From positions 1,054,001-1,118,000 of the forward strand of contig NW_024881538.1 in the NCBI RefSeq assembly GCF_019059575.1: 64,000 bases of DNA, given 5' to 3'. The notes below the pieces were generated by a model. It saw only the letters and a list, made by a program, of their open reading frames with translations, did no database searches and was not told the DNA's origin. Made by a program: the position numbers and the translations under genes. Source of the DNA: Amphibalanus amphitrite. Lineage: Eukaryota > Arthropoda > Thecostraca > Balanomorpha > Balanidae. Below, in pieces: positions 24,568 through 36,700 of the stretch. The stretch's first letter is position 1, and the number at the start of each line of letters is the position of its first letter.

Positions 24568-24861
24568 CAGCCGTAGCGGCGTGCCGGTCCTGGAGGGCGG
24601 CGGCGGCGGGAGGGCCGGTCGGCCCCGGGCGCCGGCCAGCAGCGGCACTCGGGAGCGCCCCCGGCCCGGGGCGCCGGAGCTGAGCAGTTTGGTGCTGACC
24701 CGGCGCACCACCGGCCGGCCGGCCGCGCGCAGTCGCCTCGTGGAGACACGGGCCACCCTCCGTCGACGGCGGCGCGGTACTGGAGGGGGCGGAGCAGCCA
24801 TCCCCTCCACCAGGCTCAGCCAGGAGGTACAGGGTCGCGGCCCGGCCGCAGCCGCTGCCAT
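24568..24861 (-). CDS. Candidate upstream coding exon of the chitin synthase gene (Arg-rich N-terminus)
   Basis: An open block runs from an ATG at 24861 to a strong donor (CTG|gtgagt) at 24568, exactly 98 codons and so phase 0. It encodes MAAAAAGPRPCTSW, then a proline run followed by RRRRRRVARVSTRRL and more Arg/Pro/Gly-rich sequence. No known domain was recognised. The first chitin synthase exon has an acceptor (ttcctcag) at about 11107, and its frame is open for 36 codons upstream of the Met at 10998, also phase 0. The two could therefore be joined in frame across about 13 kb to make a longer N-terminus. This is inference: phase agreement occurs by chance one time in three, and GC-rich DNA often stays open. 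It could equally be a 5' leader or another gene's exon. Confidence 0.33.
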
Positions 24862-25254
24862 GGTAGTCACTACTCACTGATCACAGCACCACTGACATCC
24901 GCCGACTACTGCCAGCCCGGGGAGCAGCGTCTCACCAGCCTCACGACTCTACCGTGACGGTATTACCCTCCATCGGATCCACGACGCCGCCTCCCCCTCG
25001 TATCCGCCCTCACTCCGCACGAGGCTTCACACGTCATTAATATTTCCGAGCCGTCGGTTAGAAATCACAAGTGCACAGTCACACTGCACCAATCTCCATA
25101 CTCTGATGCAGATTCTTCAACGGCCATAAGCTCGTGTAACTTATGGTGCCAGCGGAGAAAATAGAAAGTGCACTAGTCATTTATCGGTGGAGCATCCAGT
25201 CCAGCATGGTGCCACAATCGTACTCCAATTAAAAGACAATAGGATGCTTCACTA

Positions 25255-25260
25255 TTTATT
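25255..25260 (-). terminator. Candidate polyadenylation signal of the forkhead gene
   Basis: AATAAA on the minus strand, about 650 bp past the stop codon. It is the first canonical hexamer seen downstream, so the implied 3' UTR is long and partly GC-rich. Confidence 0.4.
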
Positions 25261-25909
25261 CATTCGTTTTGTGTCTACTCTACACAAATGATTGACACAG
25301 GCACATGTTACACAGTGACATTACAACATTACAACCGCTCCCTACAAGTACAAAACATTACGCTGCGCATCTGCATACACATCCAACAAAGGGGCGCCTG
25401 AAAACTCGTACCAAAGTGCTCTCAGTAGCAGCCAAAATGGGCTTTGATAGTGAGAAACAAACAGTATCAAAAGTTAAAAGAGAAAGGCACAGCTCCAAAC
25501 CCAAATGGTCGATGAATGAATTCATGATTATATACAGTGCAAGAGTATTATCCTTATCATTATGTAAAAGGACGCGATTGTATACGTTTAAAAAAGCCTT
25601 CGGAAAAAATATACGAAAACCTTCACAGCCAGGTTTTGTACGCTAAGAAGGCTACGATGTGCATGAAGACACGCGAGAACAGCGAGCGGCGAAGCTGCGC
25701 GCCCGGGCCGGCGGGCTGGCCGGCCGGCCGGCCCGCCACCGGCGCCGCACTCAATACCCTGCTTCAGAGTGGCGCACGCGCGCGCGGCACAGACGGCGCG
25801 CGACTAGGGACGGCTGCGGCAATAAACGATAATACCGTAACAGGACTAGCGGTGTGCGGCGGCGCGTCGGCCGCGCCATGGGTCGATTGCACGGCAGCTG
25901 GGTGGCCGC

Positions 25910-28133
25910 TCAGGCCTCGTCCGGTGAGTCGGTGGTGCTGCCCACCGTGGGGGACTGGTCGCACGGCGAGCCCGGCTCCAGGCCAGAGTAGAACGCCATG
26001 CCGCGCAGCAGCTCCCCGTACAGCTCTGGAGGGAAATGGGAGGGACGAGCCGTCAGTACAGGGGCACACGGAGTACGAACAGCACCAGACGACGGACTAA
26101 CGGGAGGGGGCGGGGTTCTGGTGCGGAGGGACACGCCTCATTTGGCAAAACAATCCTAGTAACGTAATATGATTAGTAGGTACGTTATTACAATACGACT
26201 CTCGAAGAAAACACTATCTTTATCAATGAATTGACATCTTTTAGCTTAGCTTAATCGTTTGATTCTTTTATTCAAATAACACTTCTTAATCGTAAAATGA
26301 ATTCGTGACATCACCTGCGGAATTATTCGGATGAGGTAACTGGCAGGGAGAGTTCACCGCCGCTCAGCTTACCTGGATTCTCCATGGACTCTTTGATATT
26401 GTCTGCAAACTTGCAGTATGTCTTAGACAGATGCTCATGTAGAAATTGCACCTTTTCCGGCTTGGCCATCCATAAAGCTCCCCTATTCGCAGCAGTGCCT
26501 GGAATCAACATTGGAATACTTCAGTCACCAAGCCACACTAACTCCGGCAGTCCGTGACGAACTTTCTACTTCTTCAACAGAACAGAAGCTTTGACGGTGT
26601 GATACATAAGAAATACAATAAGGAGTTGGACTGGCGAATTTAACTTAAAATTTAGCACCGCCTGGTAATGAGCGATAAGGCCGCAATAGGCGGCCTTCCC
26701 TCCACAGCAGCACACACGGCCCCTCAAAATGCGAGTGCCGACAGATGACGTTACCGTGCAGATGATCACAGGCGCACTGCTAAGGTAGGTGGCAGCAGGG
26801 TAGAGCAACCAACACCGGGGATAGAATACATCACCGACCACAAGAGCCAAACGACATCGGCATCAGCTCACCTGAAGTATCCTTGCATTCCGGCGCCTTG
26901 CAGAAGTTGCTGGAAGACTGGTTGGAGCTTAGAGCGTGCCTCGTATCATTCTTCCAGGTCTTAGAGCTCACTTCCCGAAAATACGGGAACATCCTCCTGC
27001 AGAGCAACGGGGCGAGTCAGTACGACAGATCGTGAAGCAGCCCGGTGCTCACTCCAACCCAACACAAACTTATGAAACGCGAGGAACACCAGCCATTCCC
27101 CAAATCACGTACCAGTGTCTACCTCACATTTGCCCATAACAGTCAAATCGGTCCACATAGAGCCGCTCAGCTCTACTTACTGCAAGAAGTCGTAGATCTC
27201 GTTACAGCGCAGACTGCCCGTCTCGCTGTTGAGCAGCGCCAGCGTGATGAGGTTCACGTACGACAGGCTGGGCTTGGTGTGCTTGCTGTCGGTCTGACCC
27301 GTGGTCGACTGCTGCGACTGCTGGCGGCCCTGTCGGCGCGGTGCCGCCGGCGCCGACGTCGGGGCAGGGGGCGGTGACGGCGCCGCGTACGTGACGCCCG
27401 TGTGACGCGTCACGGCCGGCGACGTGACGCGGCGCACCACCTTGAGGCGCGGCACGGAGCGGTCGGCCAGGCCGAGCCCGCGCCGCGCCGGCGACACGCT
27501 GTAAAAGGCCGTGTGGTCGGTGCGCTCCTGCTGCGTCAGGCCCGGGTAGGGCGGCGGCTCGCGGTAGCTGTCTCCGCCGGCGGCCGGCTTGGTGACACAG
27601 CGCAGCGGACGGCGACCCACCGGCCGGCTAGGGGTGTCCGGGGAGGAGGCGCGCGGCCGCGCCGCCGCCGCCGCCGAGCGCAGCGTCACCGCCGTCTCCG
27701 GCGTCATCAGCAGCGGGTCGTCACCGAACACAGGGTCCTCGCTGAACGGGTTCAGCGGACACTCCTCGGCCGAGAAGGTGCACGGGTACTGTCCGTGCGA
27801 GTGCTGCCGCTCCATGGCTGGCGTCGGCGGCACAAAGTCGAGCGCCAGGGTGCCGGTGCGCGCGCCGCCGCACTCATCCAGCGGGTAGTCGTCGGGCAGG
27901 TTGAGGTCGTCCAGCAGGTAGTTGGCGTGGATCTCCGACAGGCTGGAGACGATCAGTGACGGCGAGATGCTGTCCAGCTCGGTGTGGTCGTGCTCGGCGG
28001 CAGCCGGCGAGCCCATCTCCGAGTCCGCGGTCGACCACATCGGCAGCGGATCCATAGCGGCACCGCCTGGCGACACAGGGGGATCATGAGCGGGGTCCCT
28101 GGGCGCGGCATCGGTGCAGTTATTTGGTGTCAT
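25910..28133 (-). CDS. Forkhead-box transcription factor, FoxN-like, complete (439 aa, four coding exons)
   Basis: A nuclear DNA-binding regulator. Coding exons are 28133-27181, 26996-26872, 26498-26373 and 26025-25910, with GT-AG borders and matching phases; they sum to 440 codons including TGA. The ATG sits two bases after an acceptor, with an in-frame stop upstream. Residues 1-286 are Pro/Ser/Ala-rich and acidic, with no known domain. The winged helix starts KPSLSYVNLITLALLNSETG at 287, continues EIYDFLQRMFPYFRE, has the recognition helix TWKNDTRHALSSNQ (331-344), and ends NRGALWMAKPEK near 365-375. The LLNSETGSL and GALWMAKPEK blocks resemble FoxN1/FoxN4 (jumeaux) most. The recognition helix departs from the near-universal NSIRHNLSLN pattern. 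FoxR or FoxM membership is not excluded. Confidence 0.88.
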
Positions 28134-28135
28134 AG

Positions 28136-30010
28136 CTTGCAGCAAATGCGCATGTATGAGCAGGAAAAGTGACTACATACACGTAACGAAGCATAATCGT
28201 ATATGCTTGCGTGAATATAATGGGAGGGTGGGTATTTTATGACAAAAGGCTTGACAAAGAGCCCCGTCAGAATTCTGAACCCGACAATGGCACGCAAACG
28301 AAGATACGGTCAACGCCGCGGGCCTTCGCCATTCAGTGCAGTCCATAAACCGACAAACTTACGATAACATGACACATTTTTTACACATGGAAAATCCGAT
28401 TTAAAAAATGGCAATAGTCTGCATTCGAAGGTTGAAGATTCATCTCCACATGTTACTGACCAGACAGCAATCAGCGACAAAAATAAACTGGGATGTGACA
28501 ACGGATTATCTGGTGATCTTTCAAAAAAGTTTGTTCAACCGAAATTTGGTGATAAGTAATTCAATCTATCGACACATTTACATCTTCCAAGCGGAGCAGC
28601 GGAAGGCAGTTGAGTTGGTTAGTATGCGAGGAGTCAAGCGAGGAGTGTGGGTGCTGGTGAGCGTGTGGATTTGTTTTGAATTGTCGGTGGCTGAAATAAT
28701 TATTGTTCATTTTAAATTTTACAGTTTCAAGCTATGTGGAAATGGTGCAATCCTCGCCAAACATGATTTCTCCACTTGTGAGAAACCAAAACGTCATAAC
28801 TTAATTGGTCTAGAAGCAGGTAAGTCTTTTTATCACTTTATGGAACTCACATCAATGTTTCAAATTACATGCTTTTTGTTTCCTAAGGCCAAATTGTCAC
28901 TTACTTTGACCACCCAATCACAAAATAATATGGCTTCATGTTTGAGGTGCCACTGTGGTTTATTGCCAGTGCTAAAGGTTTTTGGGCTTTAGGCTGATAC
29001 CTTAAAGTGACACATTAAATGCCCACTATCAAAAAGTTGAGGAGGCCAGGTATTTTGTCGAAATAAAGGCAGTTTTACAGCCACACTCTGTAATGCAATC
29101 AATTGATTTGACCCTTGATTTTAGGTGTGTTAATTTAATTTCAACTTCATAAAGCAAAAATTGATTACAAAAGCTCACACTTGAAAGGGCACTCAACAGA
29201 TCAGCTTTAAGTATTGGATTGTGATGAAATATGCCAATTGAAGTAACTTGAACTATTTCATGAGAGCAACTGTCAATGAACTTATCAAAACCTATGAAAT
29301 TTAAATTGCAAAATAAATTTGTATATGTCAGAAAAATACTGAAGCACAAGCATGAGGCTTTTGCTAGGGTAACTTATTGCTGCTGCTGGGTTCACGGTAA
29401 TAATATGCAGCATAACAATAAATTTGTGCTCTTGCAGTTTCAGTTAAAATGAAAAACACAAGATGCCTGATAGATCATAGAACGGTCCTCCATGAAACTG
29501 AGCTGTTTAGATATTATTGTAAAATTGTTAAGCAAATCATTATCAAAAAATTAATGTTCCAAAAGGGTGAAACTCGAGGCCTATCTCAAACAATGATGAG
29601 GTGAATTGGTTGTGGTCTAAATCTGTCTGCTATATTTGTGATCTTAATGTCCTCCAATATTCCATTTTGTCTCAACAATATTTATTCCTAGCAAGTAAGC
29701 ATATTTCAATTAACCCACAAAATAGAACTTGCATGCTCAACAAAACCACATAACACCATAACAATACTTGGTACTTTGTTCAAAAATCACTGCTTGAACA
29801 AGGGCAAGCTTCAAATGAATTAGAAATTCTGATCATTTCGAAACAGAGAATTACCTAAAAATAACAAAATAATGCATACTCATTTATCAGATGCTACAGC
29901 CAGTAACGTATTTTTGACATTTTATAATCGCAGCAGAAGGGCGATTTATCAATCGGCGATTTACAAGTTTTCCAGACAATCAAACACGTTTAATACGTTT
30001 CAACACTTAC
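28136..30010 (-). other. Leader intron of the forkhead gene
   Basis: Runs from a strong donor (GAA|gtaagtg) at 30010 to an acceptor just before the ATG. AT-rich. The ORF at 28408-28992 on the other strand is a chance open frame without a domain. No transposon boundary was recognised. Confidence 0.45.
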
Positions 30011-30260
30011 TTCAGATGTTGTTGAAGTATTCCAGGCGTTTTTCACTTTTTATCACACGAAATACTCCAATATCAACCCGATTTCCACAAGCAAATACAG
30101 CCCGTCCGACTCCTTCCTCGTCCGGCGGCCGTTAGATTTAAATTCCCGGGTTTTCAAACTGGGGCCGCCGGCCGACCAATCAGCGCGCGCGGCGCAGCTG
30201 GGCGATGATAGCGGCCGAGTTGTTAGCTACGCTGTGATTGGTCCATTTTGAAATTATTAA
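30011..30260 (-). promoter_or_regulatory. Forkhead gene promoter and non-coding first exon
   Basis: The minus-strand exon (about 30130 to 30011) ends in a consensus donor. Upstream are two CCAAT boxes of opposite orientation (30176-30180 and 30237-30241), two TTTGAA elements (30153-30158 inverted, 30247-30252) and TTCCCGGG at 30143-30150. The CCAAT plus TTTGAA (CHR) plus E2F-like combination is characteristic of cell-cycle promoters in animals. Assignment to this gene is by position and orientation. The reverse strand could also be transcribed. Confidence 0.5.
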
Positions 30261-30879
30261 AGCCCAGGGTCTCACCTTTTAATGTCCTTGAGTGTATGAC
30301 GTTCGTAACGTCGGGTGCCCTTTCAAGGTTTCTCAGCTGATTTGGCGGGTGGCTGTGACAGATTCGCCCACTCGAGGGGGGACCCCTCACCGTCTAAAGC
30401 AGCCTTGACCGAGCATCTGATGACAAGCTGACGTATTGCGCATCCTCTCGAGAGGAGAAAGCTGGCCGAATCCTTGCAGTTCGAGTTGTATCCACCCGGC
30501 ATCCATAGCCGGACTGCTCGCATGAGACCGTCGGTCTGATTATTTGTGTTTTATGTCAAGTGGAGTCGGGACAGCGGGCGGGGACTGGGGAGGGGGGGGG
30601 GGGGGCGGCAGAGGCAGAGCGGACCAGTGGCACGTGCTCTGCGCCCGGGCCGGCCGCGCCTGATCCGTCCACCGTCCACATTACGACCGGCCGCGCTGAC
30701 TGCGGTGTTGTAGTGCCCCGCCCACGGCACCGGCGGCCGTTCTGAGCCGAGGGGTCGTGCAGCATTTTTGCGGCAGCTGTGTGCGGCGCTGAGCTTTGTG
30801 CGAGTGTTGACATTCGTGACGGATCGTGCTCGCCATTGTGCGGTGGTGATCGTTACTGAATATAGATCCTGATCAGGTA
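30261..30879. other. Intergenic DNA upstream of the forkhead promoter
   Basis: GC-rich at 30580-30740 with a run of G at about 30590-30606. No coding exon recognised. Confidence 0.35.
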
Positions 30880-31452
30880 CAGTCGTGTACAGGTTGATGG
30901 TCCGCCACTCTATCCACCGGGTTCCTATGGCTCAGCATTGGCAGCAGCCGCCTGGTACCGGTAGGCTGTGCCGCATGACCCGAGAGTGAAGCGGCACAGC
31001 CTACCCACACTGTATGACACCGGCTCGGGTCGCCTGGTAGAGCGATTTGACCGGACGCTGCGTTACACCAGCTGGGGGAGGGGGGGGGGGGGGTAAGGGT
31101 CAGGCCTGTCTATTTGGCTCGGCTCGGTGGATGAGGCGGGCTGGAGTGTGGTGTGGGGCGGGGGTGATGTGGGGAGGGAGTGAGCGGACCTGGGGCTGGG
31201 TGTGTGTGGTCACTTGTCGCATAGAACCGATCGTAATCCACCCTCCAAAAATTCGCTTTAGAGACATCACAAAACCCAGGGGGGTTCAAACACCCATCTC
31301 CCAAGTGGGGTGCGAAAGGACAGGTAAGGGTCCATACGGTCTCCTCATGAATTGCAGCAAAGAAAGAAAACAGACCTGTCACCAAATAATCTTTCTGAAA
31401 AGTGGACTAATCGCATAGCCTCGGACACAGAAATAAACATCCATCACGCGAA

Positions 31453-31520
31453 GCGTCTCGAACCGGGCCTCTCACTACCGGTCGGTTTGACAGTCTAGCA
31501 CTCCTACGCTGAGCTACACC
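31453..31520 (-). repeat. tRNA-like relic (SINE head or tRNA pseudogene)
   Basis: On the minus strand the sequence opens GGTGTAGCTCAGCGTAGGAG (A-box-like) and ends with GGTTCGAGAC (B box), correctly spaced, with a GTC where the anticodon would be. The acceptor stem does not pair well. A second B-box-like GGTTCGAGCCT lies on the plus strand at 31677-31687 without an A box. Both are inside the foldback element. Confidence 0.45.
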
Positions 31521-32356
31521 GGATGGTGGCCACGGCCGGGGCAAAGTCTGGCCGGGCGGGCGGCGGGCCGGAAGGTCGGCAGCAAAGTCAATGAATGTTT
31601 TTGTGGTTTCGGGTGCCGGTCGCTCTAGCTTGGTCATGATGGTGGATCATTGGCAAAACTTTCAACGTGGAGTCCCGGTTCGAGCCTCATAGGGGCTCCG
31701 GCTACTTTTCCGAGTTAGGATCTGGTTTGATTTTAGTGGTTGCGAGCCATTTATACGGTTTTACATCTACATGTCGAGTGTCGATTGATTGATTGATTCA
31801 TTCATTCGTTCATTTAATACATGTCGACATTTAGCATACGAATTGACATCCAGGATCAATCTGATCAATCTACCATTTTCATAAGCGTATTGCCTAAATA
31901 TCATGCATATATGTATGTGGCACGAGACCTATGGTTGCCTCGATACCGTGCCAAATCAGGTTTTGCACAATGCACAAGTATATTATATTCGCTGTGTCTT
32001 CCGTGCATTGTGCTTAGCAAAAACAGGGATGCAATTGTTAAAGCGACGCAAAATGTGCAATGCAGCAAGTGACCACACACACCCGCCCAGCCCCCATGGT
32101 CCACCAACACGCCCCACACCACTCGCCAGCCCACGCCAACCACCGAGACGAGCCCCTCCCCCCCGCGCTGGTCTGACGCGACAGCTGGTCTACAAAGCGC
32201 TCCACCCGGCGACCCGAGCCGATGTCAAACGGCGTGGGTAGACTGTGCCGCTTCACTCTCGGGTCATGCGGCACAGTCTACCGGTACCAGGCGGCTGCTG
32301 CCAATGCTGAGCCATAGGAACCCGGTGGATAAAGAGTAGGGGACCATCAACCTGTA

Positions 32357-32567
32357 CAGTATGTCTTAAAAGTACCGCGCAAAGTGGCGGTGGATCCATC
32401 AAGCCTGACCGAGAAAGGGCCTGTTTTAATTTAAAAGTCACCGACCAATTGACCTAGGGAATGGATAAGGATGTCAGTTGCTTCAGTGACCCAAATTTAG
32501 CAGGCCCTTGCTCAGTCAGGCTCGATGGATCCACCGTCACTTTGCGCGGTACTTTTAAGACAGACTG
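32357..32567. mobile_element. 211-bp Tc1-like MITE nested in the foldback's right arm
   Basis: Begins CAGTATGTCTTAAAAGTACC after TA (32355-32356) and ends with the inverse (GACAGACTG) before TA (32568-32569). The terminal inverted repeats are about 60-70 bp and nearly perfect. There is no coding capacity. Confidence 0.8.
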
Positions 32568-32782
32568 TACACGACTGTACTAGGTAGGCTGTACGATTTA
32601 GGTATATCGGGTGGATCACTGGCGGGCGGATCCAAGAAGGTGGGGGGGGGGGGGGGGCAGCCGGGCTGATAGTCTGGCCGCCTTGGTCTGGCCGGTATAT
32701 ACTGCCTTGGTCTGGCCTAGGGGCGGCCAAAATGTGATTTGCCCTTTTTCCAAATAGAACTCGTCCCATTAAAATCTCACCT

Positions 32783-32981
32783 GAGGCCAGCTTTACCAAC
32801 AGAAAAATAGCCGCCTGCCGGATTTTTTTTTTTTGTCTAAAGACCGCTTCACATATGAAGCGTAAAGTGGTACGGTAAAGCCCTATCCACTTACATGCCC
32901 AACGCGTTTACGTACGTACGTGAAGCGGTCTGGCAAAAAATTCCGGCAGGCGGCTATTTTTCTGTAAGTAAAACTGGCCTC
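32783..32981. mobile_element. About 200-bp palindromic MITE
   Basis: The arms contain GAGGCCAG, then ACAGAAAAATAGCCGCCTGC, and are repeated inverted at 32940-32981. The inner part includes 'accgcttcac' and its inverse. No clear target duplication. Confidence 0.55.
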
Positions 32982-33799
32982 TGGACCAAAATTCACAACA
33001 GATGACAGACATGCAGACAATTTTTTTTTTTTATAAAATCGTTTCCAAAACCAACTAGTCCACGTATACAGGCGCGCACACAGGATTTTTGAATGGGGGG
33101 GGGGGGGCACGACCTTCGAACTGGGCTCCCCCATGCCGAAGGGCCCCCCCCAAAAAAAAATACGGCCCACGGGGCTATATTTCCGTTGGTTTGAAGCTAT
33201 ACCTAATCATCTAATTTATTACGTAAACATTTTTGCAGGTCCCTCAGAAATCAGTCCCGGGCAGCGACTGACTGCCGGCCGGCCGACCGGCCCCGGGTGG
33301 CTAGAAGCAGGGGCCGGTCACTGTTTGGCCCGGATGTGTAGGAGCGGGAGCAGCACTCCTTTTTCACGTATATTCGCATATTTTTTAGGCACATCGACAT
33401 GAAATGTCATCATATCTGATACGATGCGGGATCACAGACTAGAGATCCAGCTTATAACTTATATTTAATGCTTAACCAATGAATCAAATCAACAGGACTA
33501 TGTACGATGCATGTCGTACACGTACCCAGAATTTCGCCCAAGAGGGGGTCACCTGCTGGTCACCTGACCCCGGGCCCGCGAGTCACCCGGGCGCCCGGGG
33601 TCAGCTCAGGCAAAGATGTACCCAGGACCTTTCGATGGGAGGAGGGAGGCACGGTGGGTCCAGTCTCACTGGCAGACGGGTCTCTTTAAAACGGTCTTTG
33701 CATGAGAAAATGTGGAAAATTGGCAAGCAAAAGTATCATTTATGCCCGAGGAGTGTGCCTAATGTACACTAATGCCTAATTTACATGGTATTTTACGAG
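32982..33799. other. Repeat-derived intergenic DNA
   Basis: Includes runs of T (33020), G (33097-33109) and C/A (33145-33160). No gene. The ORF at 33479-33772 has no domain and is probably chance. Confidence 0.35.
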
Positions 33800-36700
33800 C
33801 GAGCGAAGCGAGCGAGCTCCTCAGAGTCACCGGCGTGTGGCGCGTTCAGAGGTGCCAGTGAAAGGCCGTCAGATGCGCTGGTGTTGGGTCCTCACAGGCG
33901 CCGTTGCGGGGTCTTAGGGCTTAGAGACACTGGTGGGGCAATCATTGGCATGTGTGTGGCCCTGCAAAATGGCCTGCAAGTGGAAAGTGGCCCGTCATAG
34001 GCTGGCAAGGACACTCGGAGGCTGCTAAGAGGCCCTCAGAGTCACTGGTACGTGGCCCTCAGAGGCGTCGGCGTGGGGACTCTCAGAGCCGCCGATGTAG
34101 GCCCTTAACCTTCCAGGCGGTGGGGGGGGGGCATTTTTTTGCCCCCCCTTTAGTTTTTTCGATATATCTCGAGAACCGCTGCGCCGATCGTCACCAAACT
34201 TTCGGTACCCTCTCGGGAGTAGCTAGCGCACATGGTGACCAAAATTTTTTCAAAAAGCTATGATAGGTTGGCCGCTAATGACGTCAGAGTGACGTCATTT
34301 TTGCCATTTTCGACCCAAAAAAAGGTTTCGCGGGAAGAGCTGTCAGGCCTACAGCTTTAGAGATATAGAAAAATGTTTCAGACATAATAGGTGTAGAATT
34401 AAAAGGGCTACAAAACTGCTATTTCGGTTTTTTCGAATTTTTTGGATTTTGACCCCCAAAAATCAAAAAATAGATTTTTTGAATATAATAGCCGAAAAAT
34501 CCAAAAAGTTTTTTGAATTTCGAAAAAACCGGAATATATGTGATAGCCCCTACCGCCTTCTACCTACATACCAAATTTGAGATCGATACCTCTTTTTTTG
34601 GCCAAGTTATAGCGAAAAAACTGTTCAAAATTGATGACGTCAATTTTTCAAACTCAATTTTTAGTAATTCTAGAACTCGTAGCGCAAAACAAAGACCACC
34701 ATTAGACTCCCCGTGACGAGCTGCATCGAATCGATACCCATTTTATGCAAAAATATCAACTTTGAAATTTGACCTTTTTTGACCTGACCTTGACCTGACC
34801 TCCACCAGAAAGTGACCTAAACCGTACCTGATGGTCTTAAAACCAACACCATTGAGTTGGAAATGAAAAACTGGCCATAAAACATGCATCGCATAACATT
34901 AGTAAAGTTGGGCTCATGTGGTGACCCTTGGTGACCTTTGGTGACCTGACCTGTGACCTGACCTGGTATGACCAGTGACCTCTAATAGCAACATATGTAC
35001 TAGACAACTGACGCCTTATGGCTGATTTTCGACAAAATGCCTTTTACTCTGTGTTATAGCGCTTTCCCTAGAAGCCCCGTGAACGGTGAAACATTTTATC
35101 TTTGACCTGACCTGTGACGTCATCGGTGACCCCGAGGTCAATGAAATTTGGTTTCCCTCGGCAAATTTGACAGGGCTATCGAACGCCGTTTGAATTTTCC
35201 GGATCCGTCCAGTAGTTTCGGAGATACGGGGGGGGGGCAAAAAAGTGCCCCCCCCCCACCGCGCGGAAGGTGGCTGGTAGGCCCACCGCCTGCCGGGTTA
35301 AGATGCGCTGGTGGGGGTCCCTTGAAGGTGGGGCGAGGGGCCTCGCAGTTGCCGTTGTGGGTGCCTTTAGAAACACTGGTGTGGACCGTGTGTCTATCAC
35401 AGACGGATGTGGAGCCATAGCAGCCAATCCCTCGTTGGCCGTTACTACTTAGGGCCCTGAGCGGCCGGCGAGGTCTCTCAGAAACCGGCATTGGGCCTTT
35501 ATGAAGATAATTGTGGCTACATAGGAGCCAATAACGTCCCCCCACAAGCCCTGTGGTGTCCTTCCGAGTTGAAGTGCGGCCAGCGCGAACCCTCTGCTAC
35601 CAACTGGCGCCGCAGGGCCCCTCGGTTTCGAAGGAACCCTAAACCCGAGAACGGGCACGTACCCCCTCGCTCCCTTGCTATGTCACTGAATCCAAGTGAT
35701 GGGACCCTTTAGGTAATCAGGGGCGTTTCAGATGACCAGGGGTTTTCAATTGATCAGGGGCCCACCAGGTGACCATGGGCCCCTCTGGTAACCAGGCGCC
35801 CCTTAAGTAACCAGGGACCCCATCAATAACCAGGGCCCCTCAGTAAACGGGGGCCACTCAGGGAAGTGTAGGAGTCCCGCAGATAACCAGGGCCGGCAAG
35901 GTTTCTCAGGTCCGTTTTTTGACAAGGCTCTTATTGACTCAGGTGCGAGCCCTTTGCCATCAGCAGAGGGCCCTTTCAAGCCTTTTGAGGGCCGTTTAAC
36001 GTCTCTTGAGTTCCCACTGAGGCCTTCTAAGGGCCCTTTGAGCAGTCGAGGGGCCTTTGAGGCCTTTTGAGGGTCTCTTGACGTCAGCTGAGGACCGTTG
36101 GACGCCAGCTGAGGATCGTTTTTGGGCCTTCTGATGGCCATTAGACGCCGATGGATAACCCTCTGACACCAACTGGGGCCCTCTGACACCAGCTAAGGGC
36201 ACTTTAAGTTTGACGCTAGCTCAGGGCCCTCTGACATTAGCTGGGGGGCCCTCTGACGCTAGCTCAAGGCCCTTTGACGCTCTTTAAGGCCTTCTGGCCC
36301 CTTGAGGTCTTCTAAGGGCCCCTTGAGGCTTTTTGAGGGCCGCTTGACGCCAACTGAGGACAGTTTGAGGCCTTCTGATGGCCATTTGGCGCCAGCTGGG
36401 GGCCATCTGGCACCAGCTGGGGGCCCTCTGTCACCAGCTAAGGACCCTTTAGAGCCTTCAGAGAGCCATTTGACGCAAGGGTATGGCCCTCTGACGCCAG
36501 CTCAGGGACCTTTGACACCCTTTAAGGCCTTCTGACGTCCGTTTGACGTTAGCTGAGGGCCCTTTGAGGCTATCTGAGGGCCCTTTAAGGCCATCTGAGA
36601 GTCCTTTGAGGTCATCTGAGGGCTCCTTAAGGCCATCTGAGGGACCTTTGACACCATCTAAGGGCCCTTTGACACCAGATGAGGGCCCTATGACGCTAAC

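Larger units (their letters stand above)
30880..32577. mobile_element. Tc1-like foldback element with inverted arms of about 340 bp
   Basis: Starts CAGTCGTGTACAGGTTGATG after TA (30878-30879) and ends with the inverse before TA (32578-32579). TA duplication and CAGT ends are Tc1/mariner hallmarks. The arms extend to about 31220 and 32060, imperfect. The centre has no transposase but contains tRNA-like relics. A second, smaller element is inserted in the right arm. Removing it restores continuity with the left arm, so the order of insertion is clear. Confidence 0.78.

Noticed and set aside
24252-24683. 143-codon plus-strand ORF
   Set aside because: The right part is the complement of the GC-rich minus-strand block at 24568-24861 and the left part has no domain or splice support.
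27402-27959. 185-codon plus-strand ORF
   Set aside because: It is the complement of the forkhead gene's first coding exon; its Arg/Gly-rich translation has no domain and reflects GC-rich codons on the other strand.
28408-28992. 194-codon plus-strand ORF in AT-rich DNA
   Set aside because: No recognisable domain; hydrophobic composition expected of AT-rich chance frames; lies inside the forkhead leader intron.
31453-31520. Functional tRNA-Asp gene
   Set aside because: A and B boxes are present but the acceptor and anticodon stems pair poorly and it lies inside a foldback transposon; kept only as a tRNA-like relic.
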